Notes under the pieces: model-generated | Told to the model about the DNA's origin: nothing | Seen by the model: the letters and a program-made list of their open reading frames with translations, nothing else | Database searches by the model: none | From: Apostichopus japonicus | Lineage: Eukaryota > Echinodermata > Holothuroidea > Aspidochirotida > Stichopodidae | Direction of reading: 5' to 3' | DNA length: 64,000 nucleotides | Assembly (NCBI RefSeq): GCF_037975245.1 | Contig: NC_092569.1 | Location: 16,724,001-16,788,000 of the forward strand | In this document: positions 40,059 to 52,500 of the stretch, piece after piece | How the letters are laid out: each line of letters begins with the position of its first letter | Position numbering within the stretch: position 1 is the stretch's first letter | Program-made: the position numbers and the translations under genes

Positions 40059-43000
40059 TCACTCCCTAATAAGCTCCAACAGTATTCTTTCGAAGTCTCC
40101 GCGCAAATCTCCACGGATTGCATCGGCCAAGGTTTCACCGTAAGTCTCCTCGTAACAGTCTTTTATATTGCCAAGATCAATCTGTAAGGCCCAAAAAAAA
40201 AATGTAATAGAAATATTTAAAAATGTAAAAAAATTAAAATTAAAAACGACAAAAATGTTATGAAATTGATATTATGTCTAGATTATCATTTTATTAGTCG
40301 TCAATGAAAAATGCAATGATGTTGAGGAAATGAAAATTAGTGCTATAACTAATTCCCATGCTGTTTAGCAACATGTCTTGTCCTTGAACTTTGTGACACG
40401 GAAGTACACAGAATATCTATTTTGTGGCAAAGTTCTGAGGTGACCTCGCGGAATGCTCCCTCAAATCAAAGTGAAAACATGACACACTTGCCCTCGAAGT
40501 TTGTGTCCCCAATCCCTCAGTCTCAATCATGTTCCGCGACCCATTAATTAAATTAAATTTACATAATGAAGCAACAAAATTATATTAGACGTTAAGTAAC
40601 AAAACCGAATCTTTCTCAGTTTATATGACAGAAAGAAGAGTTCAGGCATTTTTGGATCTATTTTTTTCCAAATTTTAAGTTTTTTAAGTAGATCTGAGGT
40701 GTTAAAGACGATAAATTGAAATCTTTTACTACAACTTCATCAACATGTTCAGAACACATTAATATGTTAATAAAAGGGAATTTTCTTCATGACCTCCATT
40801 AAAAGGTTCATTTTGGGCTTCATGTACAGACAGAAACATTATACAACGTAAGAAGCCAATATAAATTGTCTTTCATACAGCTTAACATATCCCTGAAAAC
40901 CAGCATTATAAAGTAAAATGAGCACTAATAAAAATAATAACATTCACATGGAAGCTTTAGCTGATGAATGTCACACTGTTCTAACCCATTATCATGTGTG
41001 GGTTTGTGCGTGTGTTCGTGTGTGCTTAACATAATCCATTAATATCATATTTACCTCACTTCTGGATATGAGAGTTCTGGTCAACCTTACTTCATTCGTT
41101 CCCGCTCCCTTTAACGCACTGTTAATAACATTTGCAAAATAAACCACTGGGTTCATGGCGTAGGACACTGGGAAAAGATAAAGCAACAAACACTTCCAAA
41201 ACATGTTCAGGAAATAAACATATCGTTCTTGTTTTCACAGGCATTGACAGGAAGTGATATACATCATTTACAAAGAGAAATCTACTGTAATGTTAAACAC
41301 AGACTGTTTAACTATAAATAGATAAGTGAACCCTTTCGTGCGTATATTTGCAACTGTTTTAATTTTTTGTTTTTACATAGAAGTAAATGATAAAAGGGTA
41401 TTGTTTCTATTTCTATTCCCATATCAGTTTCAGTTTCAGTTATTCCTTAATGGCGGTTATGCAATATTGTATAAGTTAATTGCATGAATGGAAGCTCCTT
41501 GTAGGTCATATTCTGAACTATGACATTGCATTGACTTCTCGGTCTTTGATCATGAAAACGCTTCCAAATGATCTGTGTTTACTCACAGCAAATACAAATA
41601 CCCAAGGATAAACGTAGACAACATTGGATATTTATATGCATTCAATTATGATATATATATCTCTCTCTCTCTATATATATATATATACATTATTTTCGTA
41701 TTACTTACTAATATTGAGATAGGCTTCTTGGAGACTCCCAGACATTTCGCTACGAATAGAGTCTTCTAAACTTTTATCTGCAATCTAAAGAGTATGTTAT
41801 GCATAAAATAACGAAATTATTTTATTATCGTGGGTTATTTTAAGCCAGTATGCTGTCATTTTCGTGAGTTCCTGCTTGCGGGAAGATCACATATACATAC
41901 ATAGCTACAATAAGTGTCCACCAATGGTCAATGAAAGATTATAAAATACTTTTTCGATAGCTTGTAGGTAAACTAATATTTGTATAAAAACACAAACTTT
42001 GAATCCTGCGGAGTACACGTGAGAGGTTTTTTTTTAGCTTGAGTCGTTGAACTCCATGCCAGAGGAAATGTTCTGAATATAAGCGTACCTCAACCTCCCC
42101 CCCCCATCACTACCCCAAAAAACAAAAACAATGAAAATAAATATAAAAAATATAATCAGGAAAGGATGACGAAATCTTTCATGCGGCAAATTTCTTTGGA
42201 ATAACTAGCATATTCTTTCAGTTAGTGTATTAATAAAGAAATTGTTCGTAATGTCCTTAAACCTCATCAGTTTTGACCATCTCCCAACGCTAAATTTTGC
42301 TAGTTTTAAAATATCTTCCTGGAGGCTCTAATATTTCGTATTATTCGCAGCCACTAAAGATTATAAAACATAGAAAACTAACTATAGGCTATCGGTGTCA
42401 ATAATTGCTTTTTGAAGGGAAACGAAAATGTTTAGTTGAAGTTTTAGCATGGGTTACCATTATCTGAAATCCTAACATATTTGGCGTTAATGCTGTTGTC
42501 CTTTAGTGAGGTTTAGAGATGCAATTTTTGGTTGACTAGACCAGTTTTCAATATGCAAATGCCTTTCATATTAAGCCTACATCTACAAAGTTAAAGCAGA
42601 AAGAATTGCAACGGTAGAGTCATTGCTTTATTCAATTCATGAGCGATCATACAGGTGTGTCACCTAAATTCGCGCCGAGTTCATTCGACAAATTCTAACC
42701 ATTTCTTTCATTCGCAATTTTAATCTAGAAAACCTTAACTAAAACGCCCAAACTTGTCACAGTGTAACAAGTAAACATATATTTGGTATTTCAAACACAT
42801 TTGTGTATTTACTTCACCCATCTGTACAGTAACATTATGGTAAATTTCAACGAATGCACGGAGTTCAGGTAATTTTCATTGCTTTAGCAGTTTGACTCCC
42901 GACCTTTACAATAATAATTAAATATATTTCTAGCGGAATCCAGCTCAAACTATCCATAAAATCATATAAAGATAGAGCTAAACCTCTAAACGAGAATCAG

Positions 43001-46000
43001 CGAGATCGCCATGTACGCTACCCCTACAAAGAACATTAATGTTGTTATGATGGCGAATTCATGGTATACTATCATACCTCCTGATATTTCTCAGACAGAC
43101 ATCTCAGTTGACTCCAACTGCGAGTTACCAGAATTCTTTGGAATTCTGACTCATCAGTACCAAAGGTTTGTTCACCTGCCTGTATAGAGAGAGAGAGAGA
43201 GAGAGGTGGAGAGAGAGGTGGAGAGAGAGAGAGGTGGAGAGAGGTGGAGGGAGAGAGAGGGGGAAGCTGGGTTGCTACATTATAAGAGAATTTTGACCAT
43301 CAGTTAATCTTATGTATTGTTATGTAAAGCAAAATCAAATAAGCTTTGATTTGAAATTAACGTACAATACAATAAAGGACACATTGCGTTATATAGAGCC
43401 AATATCTGGACTGATGTCTGCGTGAGGGACTATCGAGTGTATTTCCAATGTACCGTGACCTAACCTTACATTCCTTACATCAATAGCAAACTTGTATCCA
43501 AAATATGTTTCGCTATTATATCATTTGATTCATATAACTGTTCACTTATTTTGAGATAACACAATCTAGAAAGTATGATCATGTTACCGAATTAGAAGAG
43601 CTGGTATACAGATCACTATTATACATAGAAACCATTATGAACATTGCACAGAAAGGACGTTCACCTCAAATAACGCAGTTGCATCGGTGACCGCCTTTTC
43701 TTCGTCAACTTCACCCTCTGCATCCCTACCTGCCTAATAGGAAAGATATAAAAGGACAATTTGCACTACATATGTGTCGTTGAAAGAAGGGTGTGTCCCA
43801 AACTGACAAATCAACTGACAACTACAATAAACTAGAAGTTGTACCAGTTTTCACTTAAAACATTTGATTTTAAATATGTACACACCTTCCTCTGTTGGTT
43901 AACGGTTACTTAGATTAATTCATTTCTCTTAGATGCACTGGAAGCAAGGGGTTAAAATCCTTTCACTTAGCGCATGAATTATATTTGTCGGTATCATGCC
44001 AGAATATGGGTTAAATTATATTCGTGCGCTGCATACATGATTTTCTCGGTTTCGTCAGCAACGTATTGATTAAAATTGTTTTTTTTAATACAATATTAGT
44101 TACAAAAACGGCAGCAACAGTGTATGTTAGTGCAGCTGCAGAATTGTGCATATATACTGCAGCACGCGAAGGTAGTGAACACGCGATGTTACAGTGTGCT
44201 TCTGTACCAGCATACCATATAGCTAACCAGAACCTGCAGTTTCACTGTATAATAATTAAGATTCCTCGAAATAACGCTCATTTATTTGATATTGTTAATT
44301 AAGCCATCATTCTCATATTATTAGCTTTTTTAAAGCTACATACTAGACTCGATTAACTCATTCTTGTTGATAACATTTCAATTCACGAAACCCTCCATAG
44401 CATAATGTACTTTTGAACATGCTGTAGTCGTTCCATCGGCAATAACACGAAATATGACGCATGGAAATATCGAAATTAAACATAAAACGTAATTTTCGGT
44501 GAACTAAACATTACGAAGCCTTTTAGTCTGTAACTGATCTTGACATAATGTCACAGGTGGTGCAGCATTATATAGGCCTACTACAGGCCTGCAGCCAGTG
44601 TTCCGTTATTATTAACTTTCTGTTCTTGTTGCCCGAATGGGAAAACTATGGCGTCACTCTTACCAACTTTGCAAAATTGTGAGGGGAACCGCCTATTGCA
44701 AAGTCGGCAGTGACTACAACGAGAATCGCAAAGTCGGTAATTACTATCACGGTTAGAATCGTCCAACTCGGCAGCACACTAAACGTTGCGCTCAAAGCCG
44801 AAGCCACAGTGAAGTACTCAGGTCACACATCCGGAGTCTATGCTAGGTTCTTCAGAACTGCCCTTATTACCTTTTGGGAACTGTTTCATACTACAAGTTT
44901 GATTTTATGATTGGGTCGCCAATAATTTTCGTCCCGTATAGGTTGCTATATGGAGGGGTGTCCCAACCCATATGATGGGGCTTAACGATGCAAAATGGTA
45001 ATATCATTTCCATGGCTTTTAACTACAATTTGAGTTGATTGCACTGTTATACATCAGTAAGACTTTATACAGTTGTATGGGAGGTCATGAAAAGTACAGA
45101 CAGTATGAGTAATGCACGTACCTGCACAAGCCCGGTCAAGAGACACTTCGTGGCTCCACTTGCCTCATTCTGAAGATCTTCTTCAAGATCTCCCAGACCA
45201 GCTGTTCTCGGATTATATTAAATTATGTACAATGTCAAGAGGATTTTTGAGGACCCTTCTTTTTGAGATTTGATACTTGTGTTTTGTACGATGTTCTATA
45301 TTGTCTATAAGCATAGTACAGATTATTCTTACATTGGTATGATATTGTTCTTAAAATTGGGTCAGTTCAGACTGGATTATACGCCATACCGTACTTACTA
45401 GAAACATGCAAATAATTTTATGCATTACATTATTTGAATATTATATTGAATAAAGTAAGTTTATATCCAGGACAAAATGCAACATTACAGATAATTTTGG
45501 ATACTGTGGGAAATTGAGACATGGTTTAAGATTTGTTCAATTCATTGTCAGTTTTAAATCGATAAATTCATGACATAACGATTCATGTACAATAGTTAGT
45601 TAATAGAACATGAAATACTTGCCAATTGACTAAACGCAACAATAAAAACGCCATTTAAAGGTTCTACAAATATCTTGTTTTTAGGCGTTAAACATGGTAC
45701 ATATGGAGGCTGAATGGCCTATCGGACTTCCATCATAATAATAGTAATTAATAGCGAACAATTATTTGTAGAATAAAATGTAATAATACATACCGGCCTT
45801 ATATGCCATCTTGATAGCTTTTATTTGCTAGAGGAAAAGAAATAAATAAAAACAACTTTATGTAAACCGGTTGCATTTTTCTTCCTTTTGTCATTTATTT
45901 ACTTCCCTCTATTCGACAAATCTATCTTCGACATTTTTCTCCTTATTAATTAACTATATTTATACCAATTGTTTTAGACGGAGCCTACTATGGAAGTATA

Positions 46001-49000
46001 TATAAACTGTGAGTACATATATAGAGCGGGAAGTTTCACACTCTATATAATGAGAACTTGTATACTAAACAATAGATATCACTGTTTTGCATCAACCCTC
46101 CCTTACCCTCCTTTACCCTCTCCAGTAAACCCTCCCTAGGAAAGACATCAGTCAACGACCCCACCCCACGCCCTTAAACTAATCTAGCTACCAGCCTATA
46201 TACGCTGATGTATACATAAATCAACCCTGGTATTCCTTTAACAAGAAAACACAACCACTAAACAGAATTGATTTGCAACAATATAGAACTTAGTAAAGCC
46301 GCCATGTAAACAAAATAATAATAATGATAAAAGACACATTTACAGTACCATGAAAAATGCCGGTTGACAAACTTGCAGGAGAATATATGAAACACATGAC
46401 AATGTGGAATTCGTGATTTTTTTTGTCGTTACAAAAAGTTTTTTTTCGGTATGAATTAATGCAGAACTTGAGTCTTTGTAGTCTAAGAGAATGTTAATGA
46501 GTGCTGATTATGTTTCTACGGGTTATTTTGGTTTACCAACCGATTCTCTTAGCTTTATCAGACAGTGGATGACAATTTACTGCAAAATGCTTAAAATCTG
46601 CAATTTGAACCATCTTTACAAGGTATACTTACTAGTCAAACATAGGGACAGTTGTTTAGACTCCTAACCAGTCATTAGTTGAAACAGCCTTTGAGCAATG
46701 TATTCATATGTTAGTAAGTTATGCACAGTAGTATCTGCTGACAGGTCTAACATGTGTTACGGTGTTATAAGACAATACAGCTTATACTGATTTATACTGA
46801 TATGTTTGTACTGATTCACAGTATAAACTGATCAAACCATGTACATTGGGGGCACATTAGCATCTGCTGGCAGGGCTAACATATCTTACGGTGTTATAAC
46901 ACAGTTCAGCTTATACTGATTTATACTGATATGTTTGTACTGATTCACAGTATAAACTGATCAAACCATGTACATTGGGGGCACATTAGCATCTGCTGAC
47001 AGGTGTAACATGTGTTACGGTGTTATAACACAGTTCAGCTTATACTGATTTATACTGATATGTTTGTACTGATTCACAGTATAAACTGATCAAACCATGT
47101 ACATTGGGGGCACAGTAGTATCTGCTGACAGGTCTAACATGTGTTAAGGTGTTATAAGACACTACAGCTTATACTGATTTATACTGATATGTTTGTACTG
47201 ATTCACAGTATAAACTGATCAAACCATGTACATTGGGGGCACAGTAGTATCTGCTGACAGGTCTAACATGTGTTAAGGTGTTATAAGACACTACAGCTTA
47301 TACTGATTTATACTGATATGTTTGTACTGATTCACAGTATAAACTGATCAAACCATGTACATTGGGTGCACATTAGCATCTGCTGACAGGTGTAACATGT
47401 GTTACGGTGTTATAAGACAATACAGCTTATACTGATTTATACTGATATGTTTGTACTGTTTCACAGTATACACTGATAAATCCATGTACATTGGGTGCAC
47501 ATTAGCATCTGCTGACAGGTGTAACATGTGTTAGGGTGTTATAACACACTTCACCTTATACTGATTTATACTGATATGTTTGTACTGATTCACAGTATAA
47601 ACTGATCAAGCCATGTACATTGGGTGCACAGAAGTATCTGCTGACAGGTCTAACATGTGTTAAGGTGTTATATCACACTTCAGCCATTACTGATTTATAC
47701 TGATATGTTTGTACTGATTCACAGTATAAACTGATCAAGCCATGTACATTGGGTCCACAGTAGTATCTGCTGACAGGTCTAACATGTGTTAAGGTGTTAT
47801 ATCACAATTCAGCTTATACTGATTTATACTGATATGTTTGTACTGATTCACAGTATAAACTGATCAAACCATGTACATTGGGGGCACATTAGCATCTGCT
47901 GGCAGGTCTAACATATCTTACGGTGTTATAACACAGTTCAGCTTATACTGATTTATACTGATATGTTTGTACTGATTTACAGTACAAACTGATCAAGCAA
48001 CGTACATTGGGTGGGTTTGCAGGATATTCGCCTTTAAAAATTATGCTAAATCTCTGAAAACTCATTTAAGGCTAAATTGATGATAACGTCAGCTCCCCAG
48101 TGTGGACTTAAATGTTCATCCAATCTTTTATACATGATAATAGCTCAACAAAACAAAGTTCGTAAAACTTAAATAAAACAACATGAAATCACGACTGGAT
48201 AACATTCAAAACAATTTTCTTGAAAAGGTTGACACCAAAACAATCTAATGTTTTTTTTTACTGAGTTTTGTTTTGCATCTGAGGAACATTCCCAATTTTC
48301 CGTGGATTATAATATTTAGTGCAGTGGTACTTTAATTTACGAACCACGGCTGATTAATGAGGAAAGTTGATAAAATGCTAAACGCGTTAAAGAGGTATAC
48401 AACCTCGACAGATAGAATTTGGTTTGTGTGTATAAAGTGCACCTTGGAAGACATAAATCTCTTGCTGTTTGGTTAATAATTGTTGGCATTCTGCTGGCAT
48501 TACTAATTTTAGTTTATACAGTACATAGCGATGAAAAGACAAGTTGCCGGTACATATTAATCAACATCGATTTGTTTATTCAGTCGAAGACGGTGTTTGC
48601 TCAAGCCTTTATAATTATGTTATGTTTGTTATGTAAAATATATACATCGTATTACACAATTGCAGGGCTATTATGGTTATTAATATACTATTTGTTTACA
48701 GCCTGTATATTGTACTGTATAAACACATTGTATACTACCATATGCAGCAGCCTATCGTACACCCGCTACACACAGAGAACACAGTTACTAGTCTATATAT
48801 TAAAGTGTTGTACCAGAGTAAAACTGGATCATGCTATATTCCAAAAAATCCAGCAATTGGGATTACACATATACTCAGTTCTTACTGTAATCTTTATAGC
48901 CTATGCTACCGATGTATCATATTGATCAGCACAATCCAGTTTGTTCTGTGGTACATAGTTTTAAGATTGATAGTAGTCACTGTAATCTCTGCAGTGTGAA

Positions 49001-49529
49001 TCGGCTGGATCGAGGAGGTACGGTAATAAAGATAAAGTGTCACCTCAATTAACATATCATGAAACTTTGATGAATCATTCACGAATCAGACCTGTTAAAA
49101 AAAGGTACCCGATGCCGAAGAGAGTGCGTTACAGTCATTACTTATTACATGTTACATTTAAAATGTTAACAACAAATTGAATAAGCCGAATTATTACCAA
49201 AACGGTGTTTTTTTATGATATTAATACTAAAGAGAATTATCAATTTACGAATGTGTTCCACCATTCCATTGTCAAGATCCTGTCAAAGTGAGATAACATC
49301 AACTATCTGGAATATGAATAGGAATATGAATCCAGTGTCTTTTATAAAGTCAACAATACAATAATTTATGTAATCCATCAATGTCAAGAGCAAAGACAGG
49401 CTATAATAAAAAATATTAAAAAACGTGACAATGTGCTAAAAGCGAGCACAATGTCATGATTTAAACCAGTCAGTTGACATATAAGGATTTCCAGATGCAA
49501 CATTTCATCTCTCCATGTATTTATATATA

Positions 49530-49584
<55 letters not shown>

Positions 49585-52500
49585 TTATATAATTTTTGGG
49601 GCGGGGCGGGGGTGTTTTTTTCTCTAAATAGGACCATTGATAGTTTCAATAACAAAATACTGTTATGTCTGACTTGTCTTATTTATCAACAGTAATAACA
49701 TGGTATAAATTTGAAACAATATTTTACCATGAACATCAATTGAGTCCACAGTCCTCTTCCATCCAACTTATCAGCTAGAACGTCATGCGATTTTAAAGAT
49801 ACTTTTAGCTGGGAATTATAATACTTACTGCGTTATTTCTAGCGCAAAGGATTTCCAGGAGGGTTGATTCGTCGGTACCGACACCCTAAGGAAGTAAGAA
49901 TTGTAGAGATTATTTTGAAGTAAGGCGGAATAGCTAGATTTTCTAAGTTTGGTTGAAGAGAAAAGCTAACATTGTTCATTTTCCTGTCATGCGGTTTCTT
50001 TGAATGATTTTAAACGCCGTTATAGAACAGTTTACTATTTGTAGTCGCTTCACGATTGCTCCTAAAAAGGGATAGTCCATATAAAAATTCTTTTGATTCT
50101 AGTGAAAGAAGAACATATTTTAAGCATCCTTGTGATATTTTTGTCTCACCTAAAGTTAAATCGATGCAAACAGGGGTGTGATGTCATAACTGCACACTGA
50201 CAAAGTTTGGTGTTTTTCTCCCAAATCTTCTTTCAAATCCTTTAAAGGATTGGTTCAGGTGTATGACATGTGACACATGTCTAATTTGTATGAAAGAGCA
50301 CAAAAAGACAAAAAGGACAGTGAAGAAACTACCATGATAGCATGCTCTGTTAAGGAGATATGATACTTTGAAGATATCAACATTTCTTTGAAAAAGACTG
50401 GTGCAGAAAGACTAACTGTGAGGGTGGGATGTCACATCCTCACATGATGTAACGTGATGTCACATTTTTAACACATTTGAAAATAATACAATCAAAAATT
50501 CTTCAGATGTTTAATCTCAAATACTTCCTTTGACAAATATGAGATCTTCTGACATATCTTTTGGTTGAAAGTCATGAAATCTTACAATAAATTTAGGAAA
50601 CAAAAACAAAGACTTTTCAGCAATGTGAGGATGTGACATCACAGCTAGTCAGATTTCAGTAGTTGCTACATAATCTGATAAAATTTACACTTGAATATCT
50701 CTTTAACCGAAAGAGATATTTGAACAGTGTTTTTTCACCATTTTGTTTCTTTTCTTGTCCTCTTTCATATAACATAAACATGTATGACAACTGAACCAAT
50801 CCTTTAAAACTGGGATGCATTTGCAGCACTAATTTCATTGGACAAATTGTTATCGGCACATTCCCTAAAGCCGAGTTTGAGGTTCAAAGCAGTTAAGTGT
50901 AAACATACAGTCGCGCAGCGTGCAACTATGACATCACACCTGTTTGCGTCAAGTTCACTTATGTTACTAATTGTGACAATTTCATCTAACGATTATATCA
51001 CAAAACAGCAATGTACGAATTTGATGCAAATTTCTCCAAGCTGCTTAACATAAGTTGCTCTTTCATCAGTCAATGATTAACTTTGCTCTGGACTATTATC
51101 TTCCCTAGTGTTTAACTCTTGTTTGTAAACAAATACACTAGATCTATTCATCTGACATATTGTAACAGTTAATTAGTTTGTTTATAGTAAGGCTCTCCAA
51201 TTCACTCAGAACTAGCGCTAACACGACACGCTCCTCCACAATATGTAAATAACAAAACTACTTATCATTACCATCTTTAAACAAACTAATCTTAACATAT
51301 TACGTAATCGATATTTTAAGTAACAAATCAATTAGTAACGTAAAACATTTCCAACAAGTCAAATTGGCAAAATATGTTCTCTTTAGTCATCACAGATTGA
51401 GCCTGCTTCACAGAATTGCCATTTGATATCGTTTCAGTTAAAGTTTTCATAGGAAGAAATTCTGTGATATTGTTGTAGACCGTTACCGAAGGAAATGTAT
51501 AGGTGCTTAGCATAATCCATACTTAAGTCAATCCAAAGCGTACGCGGCATGATGGAGTAAGATTAAACGTCAATAGGTTTCAATTAAAAACAAACATGAA
51601 ATTCATTTTGAGGAAAACAAAGTTTGTAACCGGTGTTGTAAGAAGGGTAACCGGGTAATCGCGTTGTAGACGGTGGTAACGTTGGATTGAGTTATTGCTA
51701 TTGCTGTAATACCACATTATTCAACGGACATGGAGGCACCCAAGGTCAAAGGGCATATGCAAGCACTTCCGCGTTTATTTCATTTACGAGATAAATTTAC
51801 GTAAAAACAAACTCCAAACACCAAATCTCAATTACTACGGAGCAATGCAACAGTGTAATGGTGTGTGTTCTCAGACGTTTAAGAATGTAAACATAGCGTC
51901 TCGGAAGTGAGCTGAGTTCCGCGACTGACGTCACGCCGCGTTACCGTAAATACAACAATTTTTAGAAAGTTTTTATTACCCTCGAATTTTTGATCGTTTA
52001 TTCCTCGAGAATGCAAGCTTCGTTTGACACAAATTGGGTATCATTGGAAAGCTACGAGTGTACAGAATACGATGATAAAGAATTTTTTTTCATTTCATAA
52101 CCTCTTTAAAGTGCATGAACTATGTGATAGTGGTTTCAACTTACTTTCATTGCTTTCTTTAGACACTGTGCATCATAAACAGGAAAAGGTTCCATTATAC
52201 CGAGGACTGCCATTTCTAGTTTACCTCCTAGTTCTTTCTTCAAGTCAGCGATCAAATCCTATAATAAGCAACAACAAAAAAAAATATTTCAGATCATTTT
52301 CTTGTTCTCATTAATAATAATAAATAATAATAACTAAGATTTATGATGCGCTAATTATAATCAAAATAGTTGTCAAAAGCGCCATACAGTTTCATTGTAT
52401 AAATGATTTGTGGAAGAAACGTTGAAAATGTTGCTCATGCTACGACATCTATGGGAAACGTTTTTTTTTTTTTTTACATTTCACGAAACAATTTAGACTC

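Noticed and set aside
44024-44910. Open frames of 61-92 codons within a gene C intron
   Set aside because: No recognisable domain, no consistent splice sites, and the 44.6-44.9 kb part has short internal repeats (GCAAAGTCGGCAGTGACTAC-like) that explain the openness.
48419-48999. 168-residue and overlapping 108-residue frames with hydrophobic segments
   Set aside because: The right half is the palindromic MITE copy, the left is AT-rich intron that yields Ile/Leu/Tyr by composition; no homology or conserved start seen.
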